NCBI RefSeq assembly: GCF_030160115.1
Contig: NZ_BSNS01000011.1
Span: forward strand, 558,001 to 622,000
DNA: 64,000 nt
Direction of reading: 5' to 3'
Source: Devosia nitrariae
Lineage (GTDB): Bacteria > Pseudomonadota > Alphaproteobacteria > Rhizobiales > Devosiaceae
Shown piece by piece: positions 27,889-36,349 of the stretch. A program made the position numbers and the translations under genes. How positions within the stretch are numbered: the first letter of the stretch is position 1; every line of letters starts with the position of its first letter. The notes under the pieces are model-generated. The model had not been told where the DNA came from, did not search any database, and saw only the letters and a list, made by a program, of their open reading frames with translations.

Positions 27889-28986
27889 GTGTCCACAAGG
27901 ATCACGATCGAAGGCGAAAAATTCCTGATCAACGGCGAGCCGACCTACAAGAGCCGCTCGTTCGAAGGCAAGCCGGTGGAGGGGCTGCTCTTCAACACCC
28001 GCATGGTGCAGGCGATCTTCGATGATGAGAATGCGGAGTCGGCAAAGCAGTGGGCCTATCCCGACACCCGCCGCTGGGACCCCGACCGCAATCTCGGCGA
28101 GTTCATCGCACAACTGCCCACCTATCATACCAAGGGCATCCGCGCCGTGACGCTGAACCTCCAGGGCGGCATGCCGGTGACGGGCACCGAACGGGCCCAG
28201 CCCTGGATCAACTCTGCCTTCACGCCTCAAGGCGAACTCAAGCCGAAATATCTCGAGCGGCTGGAAAAGGCGCTTCGGGCCTGTGACGACCAGGGCATCG
28301 CCGTCATCCTTGGCTACTACTATTTCGGCCAGGACGAGAACATGGCCGACGAGGCGGCGATCATCCGCGGCGTCGACAACATCACCGATTGGCTGCTCGA
28401 TACCGGCCTTGAGAACGTCATGGTCGAGGTCAACAACGAGTGCGACGTGCCCCTCTACGAGCACGAGATCCTGACCCCGGCGCGCGTCCACGAACTGATC
28501 ACCCGCATCAAGACCCGGCATCGCGACGGTCGACGCCTGCTGGTGGCGGCCAGCGTCACCAACTGGCCGTTTAAGGAGAAGGCGGGCCTGCCGCTCACCC
28601 GCGGCAACGATGCCGCCAATGTCGACCAGGCCTTCCTCGATCGGCTGGCCAGGGGCAAGGTGGACAAAGTCATCGAGGAGTCCGACTTCATCCTCTTCCA
28701 CGGCAACGGGCTCGATCCCGCCGGCATCGACAAAGTCATCCGCGTCGTCAAGGACACCGAGACCTACAAGACCAACCCGCGTCCCCTCTGCATCAACGAG
28801 GACTCGACGACTGTTGAGAACATGGACGCGGCCTTTCCGCACTATGTGCCGTGGGGTTACTACGACCAGGGCAAGAACAACTATCGCGACGGTTTCCAAT
28901 CCCCGCCGGTGAACTGGGGCATCTCCACCCCGGAGAAGCGGCGTTTCTTCGATCGCGTTGCCGAAATCACCGGCGCGGCCGGCTAA
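27889..28986 (+). CDS. Putative cytoplasmic TIM-barrel glycoside hydrolase, paralogue of 16716-17768
   Basis: A 365-residue protein with no signal peptide. It shares with the protein at 16716: FLINGEPTYK, VEGLLFNTRM, DDEN, LFHGNG, CINEDS, WGYYD, and DGFQSPPVNW near the C-terminus. MVEVNNECDVPLY (near 180) and CINEDS (near 300) are the candidate acid/base and nucleophile sites of a clan-A glycosidase. The GTG start follows AAGGGAGGACCAG. Its place between isomerases and the ABC ATPase gene indicates it cleaves the imported compound in the cytoplasm. I cannot assign a known family. Confidence 0.72.
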   Translation: MSTRITIEGEKFLINGEPTYKSRSFEGKPVEGLLFNTRMVQAIFDDENAESAKQWAYPDTRRWDPDRNLGEFIAQLPTYHTKGIRAVTLNLQGGMPVTGTERAQPWINSAFTPQGELKPKYLERLEKALRACDDQGIAVILGYYYFGQDENMADEAAIIRGVDNITDWLLDTGLENVMVEVNNECDVPLYEHEILTPARVHELITRIKTRHRDGRRLLVAASVTNWPFKEKAGLPLTRGNDAANVDQAFLDRLARGKVDKVIEESDFILFHGNGLDPAGIDKVIRVVKDTETYKTNPRPLCINEDSTTVENMDAAFPHYVPWGYYDQGKNNYRDGFQSPPVNWGISTPEKRRFFDRVAEITGAAG

Positions 28987-29012
28987 ACCAGCCCTTCGAA
29001 GAGGAGCACGAC

Positions 29013-30089
29013 ATGGCTTCCATTGCCATCCAATCCGCCCGCAAGGCCTATGGGGCCGTGGAAGTCCTGCATGGCGTGTCGATCGACATTCCCGACGGGG
29101 AGTTCATCATCCTCGTCGGCCCTTCCGGCTGCGGAAAATCGACGCTGCTGCGCATGATCGCAGGGCTCGAGAGCATCACAGGCGGGGACATCGCGATCGG
29201 TGGGCAGGTCGTCAACGACCTGCCGCCCAAGGCGCGGGACATCGCCATGGTCTTTCAGTCCTACGCGCTCTATCCGCACATGACGGTCGCTGAGAACATG
29301 GGCTTTTCATTGAAGCTCGCCAAACGGCCGAAATCGGAAATCGAGGGCAAGGCCAAGGTGGCGGCCGATATCCTCGGGTTGCAGCCGCTGCTTTCACGCA
29401 GACCCGCCCAACTCTCGGGCGGGCAGCGGCAGCGTGTGGCCATGGGCCGCGCCATCGTCCGCGACCCGGCCGTCTTCCTCTTCGATGAACCACTTTCCAA
29501 TCTCGACGCGCAGCTACGCGTGCAGATGCGGGCCGAGATCAAGGCATTGCACCAGCGCTTGAGGACCACCACCGTCTATGTCACCCACGACCAAGTCGAG
29601 GCCATGACCATGGCTGATCGCATCGTGGTAATGCACGATGGGCATGTCGAACAGGTGGGCGTTCCGCTCGATCTCTTCGATCGTCCGACCAATCTCTTCG
29701 TCGCCGGGTTCATCGGGTCGCCCTCGATGAACCTCATCGAGGGGCAGGTCGAGGTAAGCGACGGTGTCGTAACATTCGGCTCCGGTACACTGGCAGTCCG
29801 CCTCGATCCGGGCCGGGCCGGTCTGGCCGGCCGGGACGTCGTCCTCGGCTTTCGACCCGAGCACGTGACGCTGGAGGCTGCGGGCGGACCGGGGAGCTTC
29901 ACTGCCGAGGTCGTGGTCGTCGAGCCGACCGGCAGCGAGACCCTGCTCAATCTCAAGGCCGGTGAGCGGACGCTGCTCGCCCTCTTCCGCGAAAGGCTTG
30001 ATATCGCACCGGGCGAGACTGCGACTCTCGCCGTCGATCCAGCGCGTATCCACCTGTTCGACCGGTCGAGCGGCATCCGTATCGAGTAG
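29013..30089 (+). CDS. Sugar ABC transporter ATP-binding protein, MsmK/UgpC type
   Basis: A 358-residue ATPase. Walker A is GPSGCGKST (near 37), the Q-loop is [11 protein letters not shown], the signature is [14 protein letters not shown], Walker B is [14 protein letters not shown], and the switch His is in [17 protein letters not shown]-terminal TOBE/OB regulatory domain (from about 240) is typical of MalK-like subunits. It should energise the permeases at 24266-26067, encoded in the same operon. Confidence 0.94.
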   Translation: MASIAIQSARKAYGAVEVLHGVSIDIPDGEFIILVGPSGCGKSTLLRMIAGLESITGGDIAIGGQVVNDLPPKARDIAMVFQSYALYPHMTVAENMGFSLKLAKRPKSEIEGKAKVAADILGLQPLLSRRPAQLSGGQRQRVAMGRAIVRDPAVFLFDEPLSNLDAQLRVQMRAEIKALHQRLRTTTVYVTHDQVEAMTMADRIVVMHDGHVEQVGVPLDLFDRPTNLFVAGFIGSPSMNLIEGQVEVSDGVVTFGSGTLAVRLDPGRAGLAGRDVVLGFRPEHVTLEAAGGPGSFTAEVVVVEPTGSETLLNLKAGERTLLALFRERLDIAPGETATLAVDPARIHLFDRSSGIRIE

Positions 30090-30092
30090 CTT

Positions 30093-31055
30093 ATGCAAGC
30101 CGTCGCAATTGCCAACGATGCGCTCTCGGCACGCATCGCTCCCTTCGGCGCCACCCTGGTCGATCTGCGCCTCTCCGGTTGGCCGGAGCCGCTCGTTCTC
30201 GGCTTCGAGCGTCACGAGGACTATGCAGAGGCTGACCACTATGCCGGCGCAGTCATCGGCCGTTTCGCCAACCGCATCCGGCATGGACGTGCCGTTCTCG
30301 ACGGTCGCCCGATCCGCCTGTCGATCAACGGTGACGGCCATCACCTCCATGGCGGAGGGACCGGCGCCGCCCGCCAGTCGTGGCGCTTGGAGGAGGCCGA
30401 TGTCACAAGGGTGGTGCTCACCTGGTTGAGCCCGGACGGGCATGAAGGCTATCCGGGCAACTGCCGGGTGCGGGCCGTCTACAGCGTTCTGCCGCCGGCA
30501 ACGCTCAGGCTGGAACTGGAGGCGACGACCGACAAGCCGACATTCGTCAATCTTTGCCATCATCCCTATTTCAACTTCTCCGGCAGGCCCGATATCTTCG
30601 ATCATCACCTCGAGATCGCCGCCACGCATTATCTGGTGACGGGACCCAACCTGATACCGACAGGCGAGATCCGTCCCGTAGGGTCTTCTCCCTTCAATTT
30701 TCGCCAGCTTCGGGCGCTGGGTGCGAATCGACCCCAGCCCGGTTTCAACAACACCTATCGCCTCGCCGAGGCCAGCCGCGCTCACCCGACGTTCGCAGCG
30801 CGGCTGGGCCTGCCCGGCGGGCCCGCAATGGAGCTCTGGACGACGCAGCCCGGCCTCCACCTCTATGATGGCTACAAGCTCGGGAGCAGCCTCGTTGGTC
30901 TTGGAGGACGTATTTACGGTCCGCATGCTGGCCTCTGTCTGGAAGCTCAGAACTGGCCCGACAGCCCAAACCATGGGCATTTCCCTTCCGCGGTCCTCTG
31001 TCCAGGAGAGACCTATCGTCAGGTTACGGAGTATCGCTTTACGCTTGCTCGGTAG
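30093..31055 (+). CDS. Aldose 1-epimerase (galactose mutarotase) family protein
   Basis: A 320-residue beta-sandwich mutarotase. The catalytic residues can be placed in NGDGHHLHGGG (substrate-binding His near 82), NLCHHPYFNFSG (His near 155) and CLEAQNWPDSPNH (catalytic Glu near 282). It interconverts anomers of a free sugar in the cytoplasm, consistent with release by the intracellular glycosidases. It starts 3 bp after the ATPase stop. Confidence 0.88.
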   Translation: MQAVAIANDALSARIAPFGATLVDLRLSGWPEPLVLGFERHEDYAEADHYAGAVIGRFANRIRHGRAVLDGRPIRLSINGDGHHLHGGGTGAARQSWRLEEADVTRVVLTWLSPDGHEGYPGNCRVRAVYSVLPPATLRLELEATTDKPTFVNLCHHPYFNFSGRPDIFDHHLEIAATHYLVTGPNLIPTGEIRPVGSSPFNFRQLRALGANRPQPGFNNTYRLAEASRAHPTFAARLGLPGGPAMELWTTQPGLHLYDGYKLGSSLVGLGGRIYGPHAGLCLEAQNWPDSPNHGHFPSAVLCPGETYRQVTEYRFTLAR

Positions 31056-31078
31056 GGCGGCGCTGATCATGTTTGGAT

Positions 31079-31228
31079 CCGGGCAAGCTCGGCCAAATGG
31101 CCAATGCGAAGCGCTTCGGCTATGACACGTCGTACCTTGAACGCCTCACCGCCATCACCGCCAGCTGCAAGGCCCTGCCGGCGTTCGCCCTCGCCGCTCC
31201 GGCGCGGCAACCCGATTTCGAGGAATAG
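31079..31228 (+). pseudogene. C-terminal remnant of a maleylacetoacetate isomerase/GST-type gene
   Basis: Between the mutarotase and GH3 genes one frame reads PGKLGQMANAKRFGYDTS, then YLERLTAITASCKALPAF, then ALAAPARQPDFEE and a stop. This strongly resembles the C-terminus of maleylacetoacetate isomerases (NARRFG, a short linker, CxALPAF, PxRQPD). Only about 50 residues remain; the thioredoxin-like N-terminal domain is absent, so it cannot be functional as such. It must have been brought in by a rearrangement. An in-frame ATG at 31097 could still allow translation of a 43-residue peptide. Confidence 0.7.
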
Positions 31229-31230
31229 TC

Positions 31231-32919
31231 ATGATGGATCGACCTGCCGTCTCTCTCGATCACCTCCGCCTTGCCCCCTTCAACCTCGATGACGAGGCCG
31301 TGGCCTGGGTAGCCAATATGGCAGCCGGGCTCGACGCCGACGCACGGCTGATGCAGCTCTTCGTCATCGGCATGCATGGCCCGGCCGCGAACTGGAGCGG
31401 TGACGAGATCAAGCGGCTGCGACCGGGGGGCGTCATGCGGTTCTTTTCGGCAGACGGTATGGCTGAAGCCACATTGCTCGATCGGCTGCAGGACGAAGCG
31501 GACGTTCCGCTCCTCGTTTCGGCCGATCTAGAAGGCTCACGCATGAGCCTGCCGTTCGCCACCACCGTACCCAATCCCCTGGCCCTGGCGGCGGTCGACG
31601 ACGTCACCCTGACGCGGGAGATTTCGCGCGTGATGGCCGACGAGGCGCGGGCCGTCGGGGTGAACTGGTCCTATACCCCGGTGCTCGATATCAACGCGGC
31701 ATTCCGCTCGGCGATCGTTGCAACGCGGGGCTACGGCTCGGATGTCGATCGCATCGAGACCCATGCCATGGCCCAGGCAGACGCGTTCCAGCGGGCGGGT
31801 GTCGCCGCCTGCGTCAAGCATTGGCCGGGCGAAGGGTTCGATGATCGCGACCAGCATCTTCTGACCACCGTCAATTCGTTGTCGATGGAAGAGTGGGAGA
31901 CCCGCTTCGGGCGCCTCTATCGCTCAGCGATTGCCGGCGGCGTCATGTCCGTCATGTCCGCCCATATCGCCTTGCCGGCCTTTGTCCGGGAGGGCGATCC
32001 GCAGGCCGGCATCGAAGCGTTCCGCCCGGCATCCGTGTCCCGCGGGCTCACCACAGAGCTCCTGCGCGGGCGCCTTGGTTTCAATGGCCTGATCGTTTCG
32101 GACGCCTCCGAAATGGCGGGTGTGACCTCCTTCATGGCCACGGCTGAGGCCAAGGTCGAGATGTTGCGCGCCGGCTGCGACATGATCCTGTTCTCACAGG
32201 ACATGGATCGAGACCTCAAGGCGATCAAGTCGGCCCTCGCCGATGGCACGCTCTCTGAGGATCGCGTCGACGAAGCCCTTATGCGCGTGCTCGGCCTCAA
32301 GGCAGCCCTCGGGTTGCACAAGGACCGGCGCGAGCCCGCGACCGACCGCCTGGCTCGGCTGCGCCGGCCTGAGGCGCAAGCTGCAGCGAGCAGTGGCTTT
32401 CAGCGCGCACCAACCCTGGTCAAGGATGTCGAGGGTCTGTTTCCCATCTCCTCGGAGCGCCACCGCAGGGTCCTGCTGATCACCGGCGGCATCGTCTCGC
32501 CGATCCACGGCGCACCCATCCTTCTCGCCTTGCCGGACCTTATGCGCAAACGCGGCTTCAAGGTGGACGTCTACGAATCGGGCACGCCCGTTCCAACGGG
32601 CGACTACGACCTCGTCCTCTACGCACTGGGCGAGGAAACGCTGCTGACCCGTGGCCGCATATTCCTCGACTGGTTGCGGCTGATGGGCGATTTTCGCCTG
32701 GCGATGCGCCGCACCTGGCACGAAGTGCCGACGGCAATGATCTCCTTCGGCTATCCCTACTACCTCTACGATGCGCCCCGTATGCCGGCCTATGTGAACG
32801 CCTACTGCACGTCCGACGAGATGCAGGAAGCGGTGCTGGATTGCATGATGGGGCTGCGCGCTTTTGAGGGACGCTCGCCTGTCGACCCGTTCTGCGGCCT
32901 GGAGGATGCCCGATTCTGA
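31231..32919 (+). CDS. Glycoside hydrolase family 3 protein (NagZ-like N-terminal domain)
   Basis: A 562-residue protein with no signal peptide. The N-terminal barrel has KHWPGEGFDDRDQH (near 195), matching the KHFPGHG...D-H loop that carries the general acid His of NagZ-type enzymes, and IVSDASEMAG (near 290) with the nucleophile Asp. A second alpha/beta domain follows from about 410. It would remove terminal beta-linked sugars, N-acetylglucosamine or glucose type, in the cytoplasm. It ends the operon that starts at 22179. Confidence 0.85.
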   Translation: MMDRPAVSLDHLRLAPFNLDDEAVAWVANMAAGLDADARLMQLFVIGMHGPAANWSGDEIKRLRPGGVMRFFSADGMAEATLLDRLQDEADVPLLVSADLEGSRMSLPFATTVPNPLALAAVDDVTLTREISRVMADEARAVGVNWSYTPVLDINAAFRSAIVATRGYGSDVDRIETHAMAQADAFQRAGVAACVKHWPGEGFDDRDQHLLTTVNSLSMEEWETRFGRLYRSAIAGGVMSVMSAHIALPAFVREGDPQAGIEAFRPASVSRGLTTELLRGRLGFNGLIVSDASEMAGVTSFMATAEAKVEMLRAGCDMILFSQDMDRDLKAIKSALADGTLSEDRVDEALMRVLGLKAALGLHKDRREPATDRLARLRRPEAQAAASSGFQRAPTLVKDVEGLFPISSERHRRVLLITGGIVSPIHGAPILLALPDLMRKRGFKVDVYESGTPVPTGDYDLVLYALGEETLLTRGRIFLDWLRLMGDFRLAMRRTWHEVPTAMISFGYPYYLYDAPRMPAYVNAYCTSDEMQEAVLDCMMGLRAFEGRSPVDPFCGLEDARF

Positions 32920-32943
32920 TGGGAATCAAGCTTGTGACTAACT

Positions 32944-32964
32944 GGGGGAAAAGTCATTTCTCCC
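32944..32964 (+). terminator. Terminator-like hairpin after the GH3 gene
   Basis: GGGGGAAA-AGTCA-TTTCTCCC forms an 8-bp stem with one G-T pair, starting 25 bp after the GH3 stop. Only two T follow, so termination efficiency is uncertain. Confidence 0.4.
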
Positions 32965-33145
32965 TTGTCGCCCGAGCCATGGCGCAGGTCACCAATGATG
33001 CCGATACCTGGCCCCGAGATCGGCGGTGCATCACGAGCTGTCTCCAGCAGGTGAGCTGGCTTCCTCTGTGAGAGGCGGATTGGACGTTGTAGAGACTGAT
33101 ATATCACTGTAAGAGGTGCCAGGTTACACGTGCGTGGGTGAATCG

Positions 33146-33868
33146 ATGCTGCATGAGGACGGTAGAGCGCTGGAGCCACTCGATCCCAAGCTGACGGTGA
33201 GTTTGCGCGATCATGTGCATCGCGCCTTGCGTCTTGCCATCATCAGCGGGCGCTTTGCGTATCAGTCGCGGCTCAACGAGCGGCAGCTCGCCGAGGAACT
33301 AGGGGTGAGCACGACGCCGCTGAAGGAAGCCCTGCGCCAGCTCGAAGCCGATGGCCTCGTCACCACATTGCCGCGGCGCGGGGTGGTGGTGCTCTATGGG
33401 CGCACCTGGGCCGAGGAGATGATCCTGGCGCGAGCGGCTCTCGAAGCGATGATCTCCCGAATGGCGGCGCAACGGCTGAGCAAGGACGACGCCGAACAGC
33501 TGGAAAGCCTGATTGAGCGGATGACCGTGGCGTCCAGCGGCGACGATCCAGATGAACTGATCGAGGCGAACGAGGCGTTCCACGACCAGATTCACAAGAG
33601 CTCCGCCTGCGTCTATCTCGGACGTCTGATCGATCGGCAGCGATTTTATGATGCGAGTACGCGCCGGATCATCCACTCGGACCTGACCGAGCGCGCCAAG
33701 GCGCTTGCAGAGCACACCCAGATTGGGCGAGCTATCATCGCTCGCGATCCCGACGCGGCGGAACAGGCGATGCGCAACCACGTGATGCGCTCGGGCGAGC
33801 TCTATATCCGGCGAGTGTTCGGCAACAGCGAAACGCCTATGGGAGGCTTAGACCCCCTCACGCAGTAG
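33146..33868 (+). CDS. GntR family regulator with FCD domain
   Basis: A 240-residue regulator. The helix-turn-helix is SRLNERQLAEELGVSTTPLKEALRQLEADGLV and the FCD domain contains EANEAFHDQIHKSS, with a typical metal-binding His. ATG 33146 is my choice; a GTG at 33116 would add 10 residues but has a badly placed ribosome-binding site. The gene is convergent with the oligopeptide-type transporter operon and overlaps oppF by 21 bp. It probably regulates that operon, for example through the inverted repeat at 39077-39095. Confidence 0.83.
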   Translation: MLHEDGRALEPLDPKLTVSLRDHVHRALRLAIISGRFAYQSRLNERQLAEELGVSTTPLKEALRQLEADGLVTTLPRRGVVVLYGRTWAEEMILARAALEAMISRMAAQRLSKDDAEQLESLIERMTVASSGDDPDELIEANEAFHDQIHKSSACVYLGRLIDRQRFYDASTRRIIHSDLTERAKALAEHTQIGRAIIARDPDAAEQAMRNHVMRSGELYIRRVFGNSETPMGGLDPLTQ

Positions 33869-34606
33869 GCGGGTGTAGTCGTTCTCCACCGCCCCGGCGA
33901 TGAGCCGTTGCTTGTCTGTGAGCTCGACGAACCGGCCTTCGCGCATAACCGCGATCTGGTCACACACATGCGCGATCACGGCCATGTCGTGGCTGACGAG
34001 GAGGTAGGTCAGCCCCTGATCCTCCTGCAGGGTCTTGAGCAGGTTCAGCACCTCCGCCTGCACCGACACGTCGAGCGCCGAGGTCGGCTCGTCGAGCAGC
34101 ATGACCTTTGGCGACAGGATCAGCGCCCGAGCAATGGCGACGCGCTGCCGTTGCCCGCCGGAGAGCTGGTGAGGGAAGCGGTAGCGAAAGCGCTGCGGCA
34201 AGCCCACTTGCTCGAGTACCTTGCCGATCCGTCGGTCGCGATCATCAAGGCCATGAATTTCGAGTGGCTCGAGAAGGGTCCGCTCGATGGTGTGGCGCGG
34301 GTGGAGCGATCCATAGGGATCCTGAAAGACCATCTGGACACGGGCGCGTTGGGGCAGAGTGCGGCGGCCGGAGATGGGCTCGCCGTCGATCGCGATCTTT
34401 CCCTGCCAGTCCGTCAGCCGGCCGGCGATGGCGCCCATGACGGTGGATTTTCCGCAGCCGCTTTCGCCCACAAGACCGAAGGCCGTACCAGGCATGACAC
34501 TGAACGAGACATCGTCGACGGCGCGGAAAGCCAACATACCTTCGCCGAAGGTGACGGTGAGGTGTTCGACGCAGATCGCGGGGGTCATCGGGTGGGCTCC
34601 AGCCAT
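33848..34606 (-). CDS. Oligopeptide/dipeptide-type ABC transporter ATPase (OppF type)
   Basis: A 252-residue ATPase. Walker A is GESGCGKST (near 44), the signature is [14 protein letters not shown], Walker B is VMLLDEPTSALDVS and the switch His is in YLLVSHDMAV. It lacks the extended C-terminal Fe-S region of some OppF proteins. It is the last gene of the operon SBP-oppB-oppC-oppD-oppF on the minus strand and overlaps oppD by 22 bp. Confidence 0.9.
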   Translation of the reverse strand: MAGAHPMTPAICVEHLTVTFGEGMLAFRAVDDVSFSVMPGTAFGLVGESGCGKSTVMGAIAGRLTDWQGKIAIDGEPISGRRTLPQRARVQMVFQDPYGSLHPRHTIERTLLEPLEIHGLDDRDRRIGKVLEQVGLPQRFRYRFPHQLSGGQRQRVAIARALILSPKVMLLDEPTSALDVSVQAEVLNLLKTLQEDQGLTYLLVSHDMAVIAHVCDQIAVMREGRFVELTDKQRLIAGAVENDYTRLLREGV

Positions 34607-35439
34607 GATGGATCGCGCTGCAGCACCGCAAGCCTGTCGCGCGGCGCATCGATCCGCGGCAGCGCCTCCAGCAGCCCGATCGTGTAGGGATGCCGTGCGT
34701 TCTCGAGTTCGCTCGCTGCGATCGTTTCGACGATCCGACCCGCATACATGATCAGGACGCGGTCGCAGAAGCTGCGCACCATATTGAGATCGTGGGAGAT
34801 GAACATGAGGCCGATGCCGCGGCTGACCACGATTTCATCGAGCAGTTCGAGGATCTGCCCCCGCACGGAAACGTCGAGGGCCGAGGTCGGCTCGTCGGCG
34901 ATGATCAGCGAGGGTGAGGCCACCAGCATCATGGCGATCATGATGCGCTGGCCCATGCCCCCCGAGACCTCGTGCGGGTAAAGGCGGTAAACGCGGTGCG
35001 GGTCGCGGATGTGCACCTGCTCGAGCATCGCCAGCGTGCGCTCTTCGGCTTCCCGTTTGCCGACGCGAAGATGGAAGCGCGCCATCTCGCTGATCTGCTG
35101 GCCAACGCTCATCACCGGGTTGAGCGAGTATTTGGGATCCTGCAGGATCATCCCGATGCGACGGCCACGGACGGACTGCATTTGCCTTTCCGTCGCTGTG
35201 CTCAGGTCGACATCCTCGAACTGGAGTTTGTCGGCAATGATCTCGGCGGACTTGGGCAGAAGGCGCATGACGGCACGGCCGGTCATCGTCTTGCCCGAAC
35301 CCGACTCGCCGATGATGCCGAGCTTTTCCTTGCCGAGGGTGAAGGATACGCCGCGCACCGCCTCGATCGGTCCGGCAAGGGTGCGGAACCGCACCTTGAG
35401 GTTTTCGACGTCGAGCATGGGCTGGGTCGGCTTAGCCAT
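34585..35439 (-). CDS. Oligopeptide/dipeptide-type ABC transporter ATPase (OppD type)
   Basis: A 284-residue ATPase. Walker A is GESGSGKTMTGRAVM, the Q-loop is MILQDPKYSLNPVMS, the signature is VSGGMGQRIMIAMM (a G-M in place of Q-Q), Walker B is LIIADEPTSALDVS, and HPYTIGLLEALPRID is the OppD C-terminal motif. ATG 35439 overlaps the oppC stop by 8 bp. Together with OppF it powers import through OppBC. Confidence 0.9.
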   Translation of the reverse strand: MAKPTQPMLDVENLKVRFRTLAGPIEAVRGVSFTLGKEKLGIIGESGSGKTMTGRAVMRLLPKSAEIIADKLQFEDVDLSTATERQMQSVRGRRIGMILQDPKYSLNPVMSVGQQISEMARFHLRVGKREAEERTLAMLEQVHIRDPHRVYRLYPHEVSGGMGQRIMIAMMLVASPSLIIADEPTSALDVSVRGQILELLDEIVVSRGIGLMFISHDLNMVRSFCDRVLIMYAGRIVETIAASELENARHPYTIGLLEALPRIDAPRDRLAVLQRDPSWLEPTR

Positions 35440-36349
35440 TGCGGGGATCCAGGATGTCGCGCAGGCCGTCGCCGAGCAGATTGAAGGCAAGGCTGACAAG
35501 AAGAATGGCAAGGCCAGGGATGGTGGTCAGCCACCAGGCATCGAGCAGGTACTGGCGGCCCGAGGCTGCCATGGCCCCCCACTCGGCGGTCGGCGGCTGG
35601 ACGCCGAGACCGAGAAAGCCGAGACCGGCTGCGGTCAGGATGATGCTGGCCATGCTGAGCGTGACGCGAACGATGATCGAGGGCGCGCAGATCGGCACGA
35701 TGTGGCGCCAGAGGATGCGGGCAACGCTGGCGCCCTGCAGGCGGGCGGCAACCACGTAATCGGCATTGCGGACCGTCAGTGTTTCGGCGCGGGCGAGGCG
35801 CGCGATCGGCGGCCAGACCGTCAGAGAAATGGCGATGACCGCATTCTCGATCCCCGGCCCGAGCGCCGCCGAGAAGGCAAGGGCCAGCACCAGGCCTGGA
35901 AAGGCGAGAAAGATGTCGGTGATGCGCATCAGCACGGTGTCCACCCAGCCGCCCAGGTAGCCGGAGGTGGCGCCGACGAGAAAGCCGATGGGGGCGACGA
36001 TTATGGCAACGAGAAGCGTGGTGTAGAGCGTGGTGCGGGCGCCGAAGAGAACGCGCGAGAAGACGTCGCGGCCGTATTCGTCGGTGCCGAACCAATGGGT
36101 CGCCGAGGGCGGCCGCAGCGCCTCAAGCAGGTTCTGTGCATTGGGGTTGTAAGGCGAGATCACCGGCGCGAGGAGGGCGAGCGCCACCAGGACGAGCACG
36201 ACAACGGCGCCGCCGAACGCGAGCGGGTTGGCCAGGAGTTCGAGCCACACCCGGTAGGCGCGGCCGAGCTTGGCCTGGCGGGATGAAGCGACGTCATCGG
36301 TCACCAGCCAGGCGTGAAGGCCCGAAAGGACAGTGGTCGAAGAAGTCAT
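35432..36349 (-). CDS. Oligopeptide-type ABC transporter permease (OppC/DppC type)
   Basis: A 305-residue permease. The N-terminal cytoplasmic segment is followed by a first helix (near 40-62), the OppC-type loop HWFGTDEYGRDVFSRVLFGAR, and the EAA-like RLQGASVARILWRHIVPICAP. The ATG at 36349 overlaps the oppB stop by 1 bp (TGATG). Five to six membrane helices are expected. Confidence 0.9.
   Translation of the reverse strand: MTSSTTVLSGLHAWLVTDDVASSRQAKLGRAYRVWLELLANPLAFGGAVVVLVLVALALLAPVISPYNPNAQNLLEALRPPSATHWFGTDEYGRDVFSRVLFGARTTLYTTLLVAIIVAPIGFLVGATSGYLGGWVDTVLMRITDIFLAFPGLVLALAFSAALGPGIENAVIAISLTVWPPIARLARAETLTVRNADYVVAARLQGASVARILWRHIVPICAPSIIVRVTLSMASIILTAAGLGFLGLGVQPPTAEWGAMAASGRQYLLDAWWLTTIPGLAILLVSLAFNLLGDGLRDILDPRNG

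Noticed and set aside
26878..28899. A 673-codon open frame on the minus strand
   Set aside because: It is antisense to the isomerase and glycosidase genes, which have strong family motifs, ribosome-binding sites and operon spacing. High-GC codon bias creates such long antisense frames.
29514..31070. A 518-codon minus-strand frame
   Set aside because: Antisense to the ABC ATPase and mutarotase genes, both certain.
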